Below, piece by piece: positions 48,361 to 58,156 of a stretch of DNA of 64,000 nt (position 1 is its first letter; each line of letters starts with the position of its first letter). Made by a program: the position numbers and the translations under genes. Below the pieces are notes generated by a model. The model saw only the letters and a program-made list of their open reading frames with translations. It did no database searches and was not told the origin of the DNA. The DNA is from DASZUK01 sp035547695 (GTDB lineage Bacteria; Actinomycetota; Acidimicrobiia; Acidimicrobiales; RAAP-2): NCBI GenBank assembly GCA_035547695.1, contig DASZUK010000059.1, positions 1-64,000 of the forward strand, given 5' to 3'.

Positions 48361-49250
48361 CCGACACCACCGGCTACCGCAGTCCCGATGGCGTGGAGCT
48401 CGTCGGGGCCGTCCACAGGCGGCGTCGGCATGTCGTTACCTCCTCGTCGTCCCACGTACACCGGCGAACGGTCCTCGAGCCACGCCCGCACCGCCTCCCG
48501 GGCGTCCTCCGACCGTGCGTTCTCGGCGTAGCGCCGGCTCTCCACGTCCAGGAACGTCGGCAGGTCGAGCCCGGAAGCCTCGTTGAGGTTTGCCTTCATC
48601 CCCGCCACCGCTCCCGGGGCGAGCGCTGCCAGCCTCGACGCCATCTCGCCGGTGGCCCTCACCAGGTCATCATCGGGGACGACCCGACCGACCAGGCCGA
48701 GGGAGGCGGCCTCGTCGGTGCCGATCCGGTCGCCGAGAAGGCTCAGCTCCTTGGCCCTCCCGAGCCCGACCAGTCGGACCAGGTGCCACGGCAAGCCCAT
48801 GTCGCCAGTCGTTCCGACGTGGAGGAAGGCCGTGACGAACACGGCGGACGATGCGGCGATCCGCAGGTCGGCCGCACAGGCCAACGCCATGCCTCCCCCG
48901 GCGCACGGCCCGTTGACGGCGGCGATGGTCACCTGCGGAAGTGCATAGAGGATCTCGGTCACCGCCACGGTGTCCCGGACCAGCTCTTCGGACAGGGCCC
49001 TGCCGGCCATGGCGTCGACGTCACCGCCGGCACAAAAGCCCCGACCGGCACCGGTGATGACCACGACCCGGACGTCGGGGTCGCCGGACAGGGACTCGAG
49101 GGCCGACCGGAGCTTTCCCAGCATCGGCAACGTCAGCGCGTTCAGCCGCCCCGGGCGCTGCAGAACGACCTGGGCAACATGGCCATCGACGGTGACGACA
49201 ACCGGCTCCTCGCCGCATTCGGCGTCGCCGAATTCACCCGTGCCGGCCAT
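48357..49250 (-). CDS. Enoyl-CoA hydratase/isomerase family protein, copy 1
   Basis: The 297-residue crotonase-fold protein has LQRPGRLNALTLPM, ITGAGRGFCAGGDVDAM, AAVNGPCAGGGMALACAADLRIA and TTGDMGLPWHLVRLVG. The CAGGD and GPCAGGG oxyanion-hole segments are intact. Of the two hydratase acidic residues the second is uncertain (GDMGL), so isomerase or other crotonase chemistry is possible. ATG 49250 is the likely start. It leads a unit with the Rieske beta subunit and the SDR remnant. Confidence 0.85.
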   Translation of the reverse strand: MAGTGEFGDAECGEEPVVVTVDGHVAQVVLQRPGRLNALTLPMLGKLRSALESLSGDPDVRVVVITGAGRGFCAGGDVDAMAGRALSEELVRDTVAVTEILYALPQVTIAAVNGPCAGGGMALACAADLRIAASSAVFVTAFLHVGTTGDMGLPWHLVRLVGLGRAKELSLLGDRIGTDEAASLGLVGRVVPDDDLVRATGEMASRLAALAPGAVAGMKANLNEASGLDLPTFLDVESRRYAENARSEDAREAVRAWLEDRSPVYVGRRGGNDMPTPPVDGPDELHAIGTAVAGGVG

Positions 49251-49332
49251 CGGATCATGATGGTCCCAGGCGGTACCGGTGGGCAGGGGTGGTTCCGTCC
49301 GCCGGAACCACCGACGCCGACGTGGGGGCAGC

Positions 49333-49412
49333 GGCAAAGCGTCCGGGCCAAGCGTTCCCGGGCCAGCCACCCGGGCCAGCCGCCCGGGCAAAGCGTCCGG
49401 GCAAAGCGTCCG
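49333..49412. repeat. Six 13-bp tandem units
   Basis: Units such as GGCAAAGCGTCCG (three exact copies), GGCCAGCCGCCCG, GGCCAGCCACCCG and one of 15 bases fill the gap between the hydratase and PPOX-type genes and run to the stop codon of the latter. Confidence 0.8.
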
Positions 49413-49413
49413 G

Positions 49414-49920
49414 TCAGCCGCCCGGTGGACCCGCCCCGAGCTTGCGGTGGTCCCATCCCAACATGCTGCTGGCGTCCAGCCGGAGCGCGACGTAGCCGGC
49501 GGAAAGGCGGGAGACCAGTTCCTGCCCGGCCTCGTCCAGGACGAAGGTCGGATCGTGGCGGCACATCGTGTCGAGCGTGACGGCCCGGGTCACAACCGGG
49601 TCGTCGACGACCTGCATCTCCCCCTTCACCTGGACGCCCCGCAGCTCGTCGTACTGCGTACCGTCGCACACCATGCACGTCGCCCGGGGGTTGCGGCGGA
49701 GGTTCGTGACCTTCTGCGCCCGGAGCTTGGACTTCATGTAGATGTGCCCGCCCATATAGCCGTAGCCCATCGGCACGGCGTGGAACGATCCGTCGGGGTT
49801 CCCGGTCACCAGCACCATCTGGTTGGTGCAGGTGCGCAGGAACTCGTCGATCTCCGCCGGCGACATGCGCACCTCCCGGCGGCGGTCGCGGCCGTCGAAG
49901 CTCCCGAAGTCGGCGCGCAC
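49414..49920 (-). CDS. PPOX-type flavin/F420-binding split-barrel protein
   Basis: The 168-residue protein contains MSPAEIDEFLRTCTNQMVLVTGNPDG, HAVPMGYGYMGGHIYMKSK, KVTNLRRNPRATCMV and GVQVKGEMQVVDD. This is the split beta-barrel of the pyridoxamine-phosphate-oxidase-like families that bind FMN or F420 and reduce or oxidise small molecules. Its partner is unknown. GTG 49920 begins eight bases after the CoA ligase stop and has AGAGGG upstream, so it belongs to that operon. Confidence 0.8.
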   Translation of the reverse strand: MRADFGSFDGRDRRREVRMSPAEIDEFLRTCTNQMVLVTGNPDGSFHAVPMGYGYMGGHIYMKSKLRAQKVTNLRRNPRATCMVCDGTQYDELRGVQVKGEMQVVDDPVVTRAVTLDTMCRHDPTFVLDEAGQELVSRLSAGYVALRLDASSMLGWDHRKLGAGPPGG

Positions 49921-49928
49921 GTCGCCCT

Positions 49929-51584
49929 CTACCCCTCTCTCGTGGTGGTGATCGGGGGCGTCGCAGGCTCCCTGTCCCAGGCACCTCGTCGCCCGATGCG
50001 GCGCAGCTCGACCTTCTGCACCTTGGCGGTCGGGGTCTTCGGCAGCTCGTCGGCGATCCGGATGAACCGAGGGAGCATGAACTTCGGCATCCGCTCGGCC
50101 AGGTACGCGGACAGCACATCGGGAGCCAGGGGCCCGGTGAGGACGACGGTCACCATCACGTCGTCCTCACCGACCTCGCTGGGCACCCCGTAGGCGGCGC
50201 ACTCGCGCACCAGCGGATGGCTGAGCACCTCGGCCTCGACCTCGAGGGACGAGATGTTCTCGCCTCGTCGACGGATGCAGTCCCTGATCCGATCGACGAA
50301 CTCGTAGGAGCCGTCCTCGGTGGTCCGCAGCGCGTCGCCCGTGTGCAACCAGCCATTACGCCACACGGCCAGGGACTCCTCGGGCCGGTTGTGATAGCCG
50401 ATCAGGCAGGTCCAGGGCTCCGGCGGACGGACGACGAGCTCGCCCGTGTCCCCCGCAGCGACCTCGAGGTCCTCGCCGTCGACGAGCCGGACCTCGTAGC
50501 CCCGGCGCGGTCGGTACGTTCCGCGCCGTGACGTGGCGTCGTCGACGAGCACGCAGCCGACCTCGGTGCTCCCGAAGCTGGTGGTGACCCTGACGTCGAA
50601 CCGTCGCTCGAACTCCACTACGTCGTGGACCAGAGGTGACATGCTGATCTCCCGCAGGGGATTGTCGGCGTCGTCGTCCCGGGACGGCTGTGCCAGCAAC
50701 ATGGCCCCGGCGCTGCCGACGAACCCGGCCACCGTCGCCCGCACCCGTCGGACGTCCTCCCAGAACGTCGACGCGCTGAACCTCGGTGCCAGGTAGGCGG
50801 TGGCGTTGGCGATGAAAGCGTTCAGCACCCCTCCCCACTGTCCCGCCTGGTGGTAGAGGGGCAAGAAGACGTAGTTCACGTCGTCGCGGTCGGTGTCGAG
50901 CCACCCCCCGCCGAACGGTCGCGAAGCGCCGACGGTGTACGCGTGGGCGTGCGGGAGCAGGACGCCCTTGGATGGCCCGGTGGTCCCGGAGGTGTACATG
51001 ATGGCCAGCACGTCCGACGGGCCCGCACGGAAAGGTTCGACGGCTTCGCCCCCGGCGGGTTGCGAGAACGGCACCGAGAGCCACCGCCGCGACCGGGACT
51101 TGCCGATAGGGAGGTCGCCGTCGACACCGGGCTCGGACGGTCGTCGGACCACCGTCGTCAACGCGGTCATCTGCGAGGCGACGGCCTCGATCCGGGGATA
51201 GAGCTCCTCTTCGACCACCAGGACCTTCGCGCCGGAATCGTTCACGATGTGGGAGAGCACCGCTCCCTGGTACCCGGTGTTGACCGGCACCTCGACGGCC
51301 CCGACGAAGGCCAGGCCGAGCTGGGCCGTCACGAAGTCGACGTGGTTTCCCAGCATGAGGAGGACGGGATCGCCTCGTTCTACGCCGACCGAGCGGAGGC
51401 CTCCGCCGAAGCAGGCGCCGCGGTCCCAGATCGTCCGGTAGGAGAAGGACCCCGACGGGTCCTGGATGGCGGTTCGATCCGGACCGCTGGCCACTGCCTC
51501 TTCGAGGACGGCCAGGACCGTCCGCTCCCTGAGCGGCCGTAGGCCGGCCACCCCAGGCTCCCGGTCCAGTTGGCTCGGCGTCAT
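49929..51584 (-). CDS. AMP-dependent acyl-CoA ligase, CaiC-like
   Basis: The 551-residue enzyme has DVLAIMYTSGTTGPSKGVLLPH, FGSTEVGCVLVDD, WLHTGDALRTTEDG and DCIRRRGENISSLEVE, with TPTAKVQKVEL at the end. It is strongly similar in motif spelling to the ligase at 42478, suggesting duplication. ATG 51584 overlaps the enoyl-CoA hydratase stop as ATGA. It is the fourth gene of the unit starting at 54605 (monooxygenase, SnoaL-like, hydratase, ligase, PPOX). Confidence 0.88.
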   Translation of the reverse strand: MTPSQLDREPGVAGLRPLRERTVLAVLEEAVASGPDRTAIQDPSGSFSYRTIWDRGACFGGGLRSVGVERGDPVLLMLGNHVDFVTAQLGLAFVGAVEVPVNTGYQGAVLSHIVNDSGAKVLVVEEELYPRIEAVASQMTALTTVVRRPSEPGVDGDLPIGKSRSRRWLSVPFSQPAGGEAVEPFRAGPSDVLAIMYTSGTTGPSKGVLLPHAHAYTVGASRPFGGGWLDTDRDDVNYVFLPLYHQAGQWGGVLNAFIANATAYLAPRFSASTFWEDVRRVRATVAGFVGSAGAMLLAQPSRDDDADNPLREISMSPLVHDVVEFERRFDVRVTTSFGSTEVGCVLVDDATSRRGTYRPRRGYEVRLVDGEDLEVAAGDTGELVVRPPEPWTCLIGYHNRPEESLAVWRNGWLHTGDALRTTEDGSYEFVDRIRDCIRRRGENISSLEVEAEVLSHPLVRECAAYGVPSEVGEDDVMVTVVLTGPLAPDVLSAYLAERMPKFMLPRFIRIADELPKTPTAKVQKVELRRIGRRGAWDREPATPPITTTREG

Positions 51585-52405
51585 CGTGGGTTGAAGGGCG
51601 TTCCCGCGGTCAAGGAGGGGGGGTCGAGCGGGGGGAATTTCGCCTGGCGCTTCTCCCGGAACGCCTCGATCCCCTCGGCCAGGTCGGGGCCACCGAGCAG
51701 GCGGAACGTGATGTCCGCCGATTCGGCGATCCCCTGGAAGAGGTGGAGGGAGGTATCCCGGTAGCACTGCGCCTTGATCACCGCCATAGCGCTCGGGGAG
51801 CACTTCTCGATCACGTCGTGGGCCCAGGCCAGCGTGGTGTCGAGCAGCTCGTCGGCCGGAACCACCCGGCTCACGAGGCCGAGCCGCAGCGCCTCCTCGG
51901 CCAGGACGACACGGCCGGTGAGCAGGAGGTCGAGGGCCGTGCCGAGCCCGACGATCTGCGTCAGGTACCAGGACATTCCTCGTTCTGCCGCCAGGCCGAG
52001 CCGAGCGAACCCGGTGGCGAACTTGGCTTTGGTGGAGGCGAACCGGAGGTCGGCGCTCATGGCGTAGACCATCCCGCTCCCGGCTGCTGCCCCGTTCACG
52101 GCGGCCACCACCGGCTTGCGGATCGAGGCGTTGAACCTCGTGAGGACCCGGGGTATCTGCTCGTCGAAGAAGCCGCCGGTCTCCGCGATCTCATCGAGGG
52201 TGTCGAAGTCTCCCCCCACGCAGAACGCCGGTCCGGCACCGGTGACCACCACGACGCGCACGTCCGGGTTCCGGTCGGCTTCCTCCAGCACGTCGACGTA
52301 CTTGCGCTCCAGGGCCTGGTCCTGGGCATTGTGCCGCTCGGGCCGGTTGAGCGTGATGATCCCGACGCCCTCTTCGACGTCCCACAGGACGGGGTCGTCG
52401 CTCAC
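51581..52405 (-). CDS. Enoyl-CoA hydratase/isomerase family protein, copy 2
   Basis: The 274-residue protein has IITLNRPERHNAQDQAL, VTGAGPAFCVGGDFDTL, AAVNGAAAGSGMVYAMSADLRFA and GLAAERGMSWYLTQIVG. The ERGMSWYL stretch keeps a Glu where hydratases have one catalytic Glu. GTG 52405 overlaps the SnoaL-like stop as GTGA. With the ligase it would perform activation and hydration of an unsaturated acid. Confidence 0.87.
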   Translation of the reverse strand: MSDDPVLWDVEEGVGIITLNRPERHNAQDQALERKYVDVLEEADRNPDVRVVVVTGAGPAFCVGGDFDTLDEIAETGGFFDEQIPRVLTRFNASIRKPVVAAVNGAAAGSGMVYAMSADLRFASTKAKFATGFARLGLAAERGMSWYLTQIVGLGTALDLLLTGRVVLAEEALRLGLVSRVVPADELLDTTLAWAHDVIEKCSPSAMAVIKAQCYRDTSLHLFQGIAESADITFRLLGGPDLAEGIEAFREKRQAKFPPLDPPSLTAGTPFNPR

Positions 52406-53007
52406 GATGCGCTCCTGTTCTCCGCCCGGACACCTCCGGCTGCTTCCGGCTGCCGTGCGAACCCGGGCCGGTACGACGGATCGGTCATGTCCTTCGTCCC
52501 CTGGATGTGGTTCTCCTTCGACAGCGGGGGACCCACGAGCCGGTCGTGGCGAAAGTCACGGACGCAGAGCCGCTCGGCGATCTTCCACTCGCCGTCACGG
52601 CGCTCGAACCGGTCGACGTACCGGCCGAAGAGGTCCCACATCTCACGGTTCCCCTCGTCGTCGGGCGGGAACACCGACGAGGAGATGTAGTAGGCCTCGC
52701 TGTAGGCCACGTCGCCGTCGACGTCGATGTTGATCGTGGTCAGGTGGTGCTGCCACAGGTCGACCCCGGCCGCCCGGTCGATCGCCACGTCCACGAAGTC
52801 GAGGCCCAGTCCCTCGAAGCTGCCGTGGTGCTCGATGGCGTCGGGATGGTAGATGCTCCGGAAGAGCTCCCGGTCCCTGCGGTCCACGGCGCGGCAGTAC
52901 CGGCTCAGCACCTCCCTGATCTCGACCTTGGCTGCCTCGTCGTCACCCATGCCTTCCCTCTCTCCGACGGCACTCGCGCTCGTTGCCGGCCGTCCGGCGG
53001 TCGTCAT
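52402..53007 (-). CDS. SnoaL-like (NTF2-fold) protein
   Basis: The 201-residue protein has the NTF2 start VEIREVLSRYCRAVDRRDRELFRSIYHPDAIEHHG, then LTTINIDVDGDVAYSEAYYIS and DRFERRDGEWKIAERLC. Sequences of this kind (SnoaL_4) often sit in aromatic or steroid degradation clusters and may be dehydratases or dioxygenase-subunit-like proteins. ATG 53007 overlaps the monooxygenase stop as ATGA; ATG 52950, with a GAGAGAGGGA site, would start at the domain and is a real alternative. Confidence 0.78.
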   Translation of the reverse strand: MTTAGRPATSASAVGEREGMGDDEAAKVEIREVLSRYCRAVDRRDRELFRSIYHPDAIEHHGSFEGLGLDFVDVAIDRAAGVDLWQHHLTTINIDVDGDVAYSEAYYISSSVFPPDDEGNREMWDLFGRYVDRFERRDGEWKIAERLCVRDFRHDRLVGPPLSKENHIQGTKDMTDPSYRPGFARQPEAAGGVRAENRSAS

Positions 53008-54605
53008 CCCCGGTGTCCCGTGACGACGGCGGCGACCCGGACGGGATCGGTCGGGGCGCCGTCGCCGCGCCACGCCACGTGGAGGTCCGGCCGGAGCACG
53101 AAGAGCCGCCGCTCCAGGAGCTGCGCCAGGTGCCCGTCTCGGATCTCCACGACGTCTACCGGCACCCCCAGCTCGGCGAAGGCCTGCTCGAGCGGTCCCG
53201 TCTCCACGGCGTCGGCGCCGACCTTCAAGAGCGTGAAGTCACGGCCGAGCACGTCCTGCAGCGCCTGGCCGTCGGCCAACCAGGCATGGGGCATGCGGAC
53301 CCCAGGTGCCGAGGTGGGGACGAAGGCCATCGAATCGGGATCCGGGGCCTCCGCTCCGTCGTCGACCACGAGGGGAGACCCGACGTAGCGGTAGCCCCGC
53401 TCGGTACCGGTCATCTCGTAACCGATGTGGTGCGTCTCGGCCGCCATCTCCGCCACCCGGCGGCGGACGGACGCGGCCTCGGGCGTGTCGTCGCGAAGGT
53501 CGACGGTGCAGAGCTCCTGCCAGGCGAGCATGCCTCGAGCTGCCGCCCGGGAGGCGCGGACATTGCGTAGCCCGACTGGTCGGCGCTCGGCCTCGTAGGA
53601 CGACAGGAGGTGCGGACCACCCCAGCCGGTGATGGTGCCCGCCAGCTTCCAGCCGAGGTCGACGGCGTCGCCGATCCCCGTGTTCATGCCGAGGCCGCCG
53701 ACCGGGATCACCAGGTGGGCGGCGTCGCCGGCCAAGAACACCCGGCGATCTCGGTAGCGCTGGGCGACCAGCAGGTTGAAGTTCCACTCGCTCGTGTGGA
53801 GCACCTCGACGTCGACCGGGACCCGGAGGAAGTCCAGGACGACGTCGACCGGATCGACGCCGTCGGGGATCTCGTACACATTGAGCATGAAGTGCTCCAG
53901 GTCGTCCTGGACGACGATGGACCCGTTCGGCGAGTAGTAGTGACGTCCCTTCCCCATCTCGATCTTGCCGAAGAGCTGCTCGGACCGGAAGAAGATCTGG
54001 TAGACGTGCTTGAGGCCGCCTTCACCCTCCAGCTTGATCCCCAGGTGCCTGCGGACCGTGCTGGCGCCGCCGTCGCAGCCGACCAGGTACGGGACGCTGA
54101 CGGTCTCTGCCCCTCCCGGCCCCTCCACCTCAGCGACCACCGCGTCGTCGCGCTGGGTGAACGAGACGAGTCGCGACGAGAAGTCGACGCTGGCCATCGG
54201 CAGCTCGTCCAGCACCGACTTCAGCAGCGGCTCCAGCGTGTACTGGGAGATCACCTGGTAGGGCTCGAGCGGCAGGAAGCAGTCGGTTGAACGGCGGATC
54301 TCGTCCTGTGCTTGGACGACGGAGGGGTACTCGAGGTGCACCAGCGGTGGCTCCGCCAAGCTCGTGACGACGAACACGTCCATCGGGATGTCCCGGAACT
54401 TGCTCGCCGCACGCACCCGCTCGGCGATGCCCAACCGGCGGTAGATCTCCATGGTGCGCGCATTGCAACGCTCCATCTTGGGTAGTTGGCGTGCTCGGTC
54501 GTTGCGCTCGACCACGCGTACGGGTATCCCTCGCTGCGCCAGGTCGATGGCCAGGACCAGGCCGACGGGCCCCGCCCCGACAACGAGGACCTCCGGCTCA
54601 TCCAT
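53004..54605 (-). CDS. FAD-dependent aromatic monooxygenase (MhpA/PHBH-like)
   Basis: The 533-residue flavoprotein has the FAD loop VLVVGAGPVGLVLAIDLA, the NADPH/FAD motif VGCDGGASTVRRHLG and RRVFLAGDAAHLVIPVGGLGMNTGIGDAVDLGWKLA in two pieces. This is the class A hydroxylase set that hydroxylates phenolic rings. The C-terminal thioredoxin-like extension (about residues 460-533) is as in MhpA and related hydroxylases. It leads a coupled operon. It could make a catechol for the LigB dioxygenase. Confidence 0.9.
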   Translation of the reverse strand: MDEPEVLVVGAGPVGLVLAIDLAQRGIPVRVVERNDRARQLPKMERCNARTMEIYRRLGIAERVRAASKFRDIPMDVFVVTSLAEPPLVHLEYPSVVQAQDEIRRSTDCFLPLEPYQVISQYTLEPLLKSVLDELPMASVDFSSRLVSFTQRDDAVVAEVEGPGGAETVSVPYLVGCDGGASTVRRHLGIKLEGEGGLKHVYQIFFRSEQLFGKIEMGKGRHYYSPNGSIVVQDDLEHFMLNVYEIPDGVDPVDVVLDFLRVPVDVEVLHTSEWNFNLLVAQRYRDRRVFLAGDAAHLVIPVGGLGMNTGIGDAVDLGWKLAGTITGWGGPHLLSSYEAERRPVGLRNVRASRAAARGMLAWQELCTVDLRDDTPEAASVRRRVAEMAAETHHIGYEMTGTERGYRYVGSPLVVDDGAEAPDPDSMAFVPTSAPGVRMPHAWLADGQALQDVLGRDFTLLKVGADAVETGPLEQAFAELGVPVDVVEIRDGHLAQLLERRLFVLRPDLHVAWRGDGAPTDPVRVAAVVTGHRG

Positions 54606-54659
54606 TCATCGGCTCCGCCCCTCGATATCGGCCGCAGGCACGACCTCCGTCCTCTCCCG

Positions 54660-55004
54660 CTACTCCATGAGGCGGTAGGCCAGCGAGACCGGGGCGGTGT
54701 CCCCGCTGCGGCTCATCGCATCGGACAGTCGCATCTGGTCGGTACCGGCCCGCTTCCCGATCTCTGCAAAGGTCGCCTGGACGTCCTCGGCCTCGATCTC
54801 GTAGATGGCGAGATAGGGCGCCGTGGTGGCGGTCACCGAAGCGGTTCCCGGCTGGACGTCGCCCAGGCGGTACCGGGTCGCCCCGACGATCCCCGGTACC
54901 GCCAGGAGGTCTTTGAGATGCACCTCGTCGTACCACTCGTTGAACTCGTCTTCGGCATCGGGGCCTGCCGGATGGGCGAAGACCAACATCACCGCTCGGG
55001 GCAT
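54660..55004 (-). CDS. EthD/DUF4286-like small dimeric alpha-beta barrel protein
   Basis: The 114-residue protein reads AVMLVFAHPAGPDAEDEFNEWYDEVHLKDLLAVPGIVGATRY and ends APYLAIYEIEA..GDTAPVSLAYRL. EFNEWYDEVHLKDLL is the signature of the EthD-like ferredoxin fold group, often found with ring-degrading enzymes and of unknown reaction. ATG 55004 is the natural start. It lies 55 bases upstream of the monooxygenase gene, same strand, likely first gene of that operon. Confidence 0.75.
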   Translation of the reverse strand: MPRAVMLVFAHPAGPDAEDEFNEWYDEVHLKDLLAVPGIVGATRYRLGDVQPGTASVTATTAPYLAIYEIEAEDVQATFAEIGKRAGTDQMRLSDAMSRSGDTAPVSLAYRLME

Positions 55005-55149
55005 GGCTCACTCCTCTCGCTCCCCTGATCTTGGCGCTCCTCCCCGATCAGGACGCCGGGCCATTCCAACGAGCGGAACACCTGGCGGCACCTCGGGCAC
55101 CCCGGTCCTTAGGGTGGCGAACCGGCAGCGAGAGGAGAGCCCGGATCAA

Positions 55150-56697
55150 GTGATCGACCATGTCCTGCCCCTCGTTGAGAAGTCCCTACGCAACTTCGCC
55201 GACGACGTGGCTGTCCGCCACGACGGGACCGAACTGACCTACGCCGCGCTGGACCGATCGGCCGATGCCGCCGCGTGGCAGCTCAAGGATGCCGGCGTGC
55301 AGCCGGGTGACCGGGTGGCCCTGCTGCTCGGGAACACGCCTGACTACCTGGTCTTCGACCTGGCACTGCTCCGGGCCGGGGCGACCAAGGTCCCGCTGAA
55401 CCCGATGTTGGCCGGACCTGAGCTCTGCCACATCGTTGAGCATTCGGCATCGACGTGCCTCGTGACCAACGCCGAATTGGCCGACAGGATCGACCGACGG
55501 AAGGTCGATGGCCTTCGCGGTGGAACGATCTCGGTGGGATCGGGTCTCTTCCGTGATGCGCCGGTGGATGGTGGTGCACCGGTGGATGGACAGCGGTTCC
55601 CTTCGAGCCCGGCCGCCCCCGAGGACGTGGCGGTCATCTACTACACCGGCGGGACGACCGGACGGCCCAAGGGCGTCGTCCACACGCATGCGTCGGTGGC
55701 CGCCAACATGCTCTCCCATGTCATCGAGGGGGACATCCGCCGTCGCGAGCAGATGCTCGTCACCACGCCGCTCTCCCACTCGGCGGGCCTCTTCTCCATG
55801 GCCGGCCTGATCATGGGGGCGACCGTGACCGTTCACCCGGGCTTTCGCCCCGAAGCTCTCCGTAGGGAGGTCCGGGACGGACATGCCACCTGGACGTTCC
55901 TCGTCCCGACGATGATCTACCGTCTCCTGGACGAGATCGTGGGCACCGGGGACCGGCTCGCCGGGCTCGAGACGATCGTCTACGGGGCGTCGCCCATCAC
56001 CCCCCATCGGCTCGCCCAGGCGCTCGCCGGCATCGACGCCGGGTTCATCCAGCTCTACGGACAGACGGAATGTCCCAACTTCGGCACCACGCTCGACAAG
56101 CGGGAGCACCGCCGGGCGCTCACCGACGACACCCTGATGAGCTCCTGCGGGAAGGCCAGCACGATGGCCGACGTGGCCATCGTGGTCGGCCGCGAGCCGG
56201 CCGGACCCGGGGAGATCGGCGAGGTGTGCCTGCGGTCGCCGTACCTCATGGCGTGGTACCTGGACGACCCGGAGGCCACGGCGGCGGCGATCGTCGACGG
56301 ATGGCTCCACACCGGGGACCTGGGGACCATGGACCATCGCGGGTACGTCTCCCTGAAGGACCGCCGAAAGGACATGATCATCTCCGGGGGCATGAACGTG
56401 TACCCGGCGGAGGTGGAAGCCACCCTGCAGCGCCTCGACGGGGTGGCCCAGGTGGCGATCATCGGCATCCCCCACGACACCTGGGGGGAGAGCGTCTGCG
56501 CCTTCGTGGTCCGCCAGCCGGGGTCCGACCTCGACGACCGGGGCGTGTTGGACTTCGCCCGGACAGCGCTCGCCACCTACAAGAGGCCGAAGGACGTCCG
56601 GTTCCTGGATGCGCTGCCGCTCACCGCAGTCGGCAAGGTCGACAAGAAGGCGCTACGGGCACCGTTCTGGCCGGCCGTCGGCCGCCAGATCGGCTGA
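55150..56697 (+). CDS. AMP-dependent acyl-CoA ligase
   Basis: The 515-residue enzyme has VAVIYYTGGTTGRPKGVVHTH, IQLYGQTECPNFG, WLHTGDLGTMDHRGY and DMIISGGMNVYPAEVE, ending TAVGKVDKKALR. Its phosphate loop has TGGTTG (Gly for Ser), as in several aryl- or long-chain-type ligases. GTG 55150 follows GAGAGGAGAG at a longish spacing; the frame upstream has no family resemblance. It is divergent from the monooxygenase operon and convergent with an acyl-CoA dehydrogenase gene. Confidence 0.87.
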   Translation: MIDHVLPLVEKSLRNFADDVAVRHDGTELTYAALDRSADAAAWQLKDAGVQPGDRVALLLGNTPDYLVFDLALLRAGATKVPLNPMLAGPELCHIVEHSASTCLVTNAELADRIDRRKVDGLRGGTISVGSGLFRDAPVDGGAPVDGQRFPSSPAAPEDVAVIYYTGGTTGRPKGVVHTHASVAANMLSHVIEGDIRRREQMLVTTPLSHSAGLFSMAGLIMGATVTVHPGFRPEALRREVRDGHATWTFLVPTMIYRLLDEIVGTGDRLAGLETIVYGASPITPHRLAQALAGIDAGFIQLYGQTECPNFGTTLDKREHRRALTDDTLMSSCGKASTMADVAIVVGREPAGPGEIGEVCLRSPYLMAWYLDDPEATAAAIVDGWLHTGDLGTMDHRGYVSLKDRRKDMIISGGMNVYPAEVEATLQRLDGVAQVAIIGIPHDTWGESVCAFVVRQPGSDLDDRGVLDFARTALATYKRPKDVRFLDALPLTAVGKVDKKALRAPFWPAVGRQIG

Positions 56698-56796
56698 GCG
56701 GGCTTGCCGGGGGAATGGGCCCAGGCGGCCCGTCGGATCTGGACAGATCGGTGGATCACTAGCTGGGACTTTCGGAAGCTCTCGCCGATCTGCCGT

Positions 56797-57978
56797 TCAC
56801 GCCGCGGCGGCGTCACGCCCCATCAGGTCACGACTGATGAGCAGGCGCATGATCTGGCCCGTGCCCTCGAAGATGTCGAGGATCTTCACATCTCTGTACC
56901 ACTTCTCGAGCAGCAGGTCCGTCGACGATCCGTCCGGGCCCAGTAGCTGGATGCACCGGCGGATGATCCGCTCGGCCACCGGCGGACCATAGGCCTTGGC
57001 GATCGATGCCTCGGTTCGGCTGGGCCGCCCGCGGTCGACCAACCATTGCGCCCGCAGGTTGAGGGCCCGCGCCCGTTCGAGCGCCGCGCCCATCTGTTCG
57101 AGCTCCGACTCGATCAGTGCCCAACGCTGCGGAGTGAACCCGGCCCGGCGCTCCGAGAGCAGCTTCGTCGACAGCTCCAGGGCGGCCCGGCCCAAACCGG
57201 CGGCGAAGGCCGAGACATTCGGCCGGCTCAGGTTGAGCTCCGAGAGGGCGTTGCCGTACCCCTTCGCCAGCGGCATGCCGCTCTTCGGGTCGACCCCGCC
57301 GAGGACGTTGTCGGCGGGGATCACGCACTGGTCGAAGGCGAGCTGCGAGGTGGTCCAGCACCGGAGCCCGAGCTTGTCTTCGTTCGCCCTGATCACGGCC
57401 AGCCCGGGCGTCTCCTTCTCCACCACGAACGCCTTGATGCCTGCCCGGCCCAACGACTTGTCCACCGTGGCGAAGACCACGATGTAGTCAGCGATGGCAC
57501 CCAAGCTGCAGTACATCTTGCTGCCGTTGATCACCCAGGCGTCGCCGTCGCGCGTCGCCGTCGTGGCAAGGCCGCTCGTGTCGGAACCGGCCCCGGGCTC
57601 GGAGAGGCCGAACCCCGTCCGGCCACCTCGCGTCACGATCGGGACGTACCACCGTTCGACCTGCTCGGGGGTACCGATGGCCTGCACCACCGCGTGGCCG
57701 AGCCCCTGGTTCATCGACTCGTACAGCCAGCAGTCGGCGTACATCACGCTCTCCGCCCAGACCAGGCGCTGGACCTTCGTCCCCTCCACGAATTCCGGCA
57801 TCGTGTCGCCGACGCGGTCGACCAGCGGCACCGGCGAGGTGTCCAGCACCTTCGCCGCCGTGGCCGGCACGGCATGGTCGGTGTCGGCCTGTCGGGCCAG
57901 GGGCCGCACCTTCTCGAGCCCCCACCGGCGGAGCTCGATGCCGTACGCCTCCAGTTCGGGGCTGAGCGCAAAGTCCAT
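56797..57978 (-). CDS. Acyl-CoA dehydrogenase
   Basis: The 393-residue protein has FGLSEPGAGSDTSGLATTA, WVINGSKMYCSLGAIADY, LGLRCWTTSQLAFD and ILDIFEGTGQIMRLLISR. The Glu of FEGTGQI is at the medium-chain catalytic position, so this copy should be active, unlike the one at 21056. ATG 57978 starts MDFALSPELEAYG. It is divergent from the SRPBCC gene. Confidence 0.88.
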   Translation of the reverse strand: MDFALSPELEAYGIELRRWGLEKVRPLARQADTDHAVPATAAKVLDTSPVPLVDRVGDTMPEFVEGTKVQRLVWAESVMYADCWLYESMNQGLGHAVVQAIGTPEQVERWYVPIVTRGGRTGFGLSEPGAGSDTSGLATTATRDGDAWVINGSKMYCSLGAIADYIVVFATVDKSLGRAGIKAFVVEKETPGLAVIRANEDKLGLRCWTTSQLAFDQCVIPADNVLGGVDPKSGMPLAKGYGNALSELNLSRPNVSAFAAGLGRAALELSTKLLSERRAGFTPQRWALIESELEQMGAALERARALNLRAQWLVDRGRPSRTEASIAKAYGPPVAERIIRRCIQLLGPDGSSTDLLLEKWYRDVKILDIFEGTGQIMRLLISRDLMGRDAAAA

Positions 57979-58156
57979 CGGGAGCAGGCTATCCACTGGT
58001 GGCCGGACGACCAATGGGCCGTTCCAGCCTCCGGGACAGGGGGCCCGATGAGCGGCTCCGCCGGTGGTGGCGTCCCCTACCATCGCCGGGGGAACCATGG
58101 ACGCCCTGGGAGGCGCCGACCACCGAACCGGACCAGCGAGCCACGTGGAGGCAGTG

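Noticed and set aside
49333..49412. Possible CRISPR array
   Set aside because: Units are 13 bases and contiguous with no unique spacers, so this is a simple tandem repeat.
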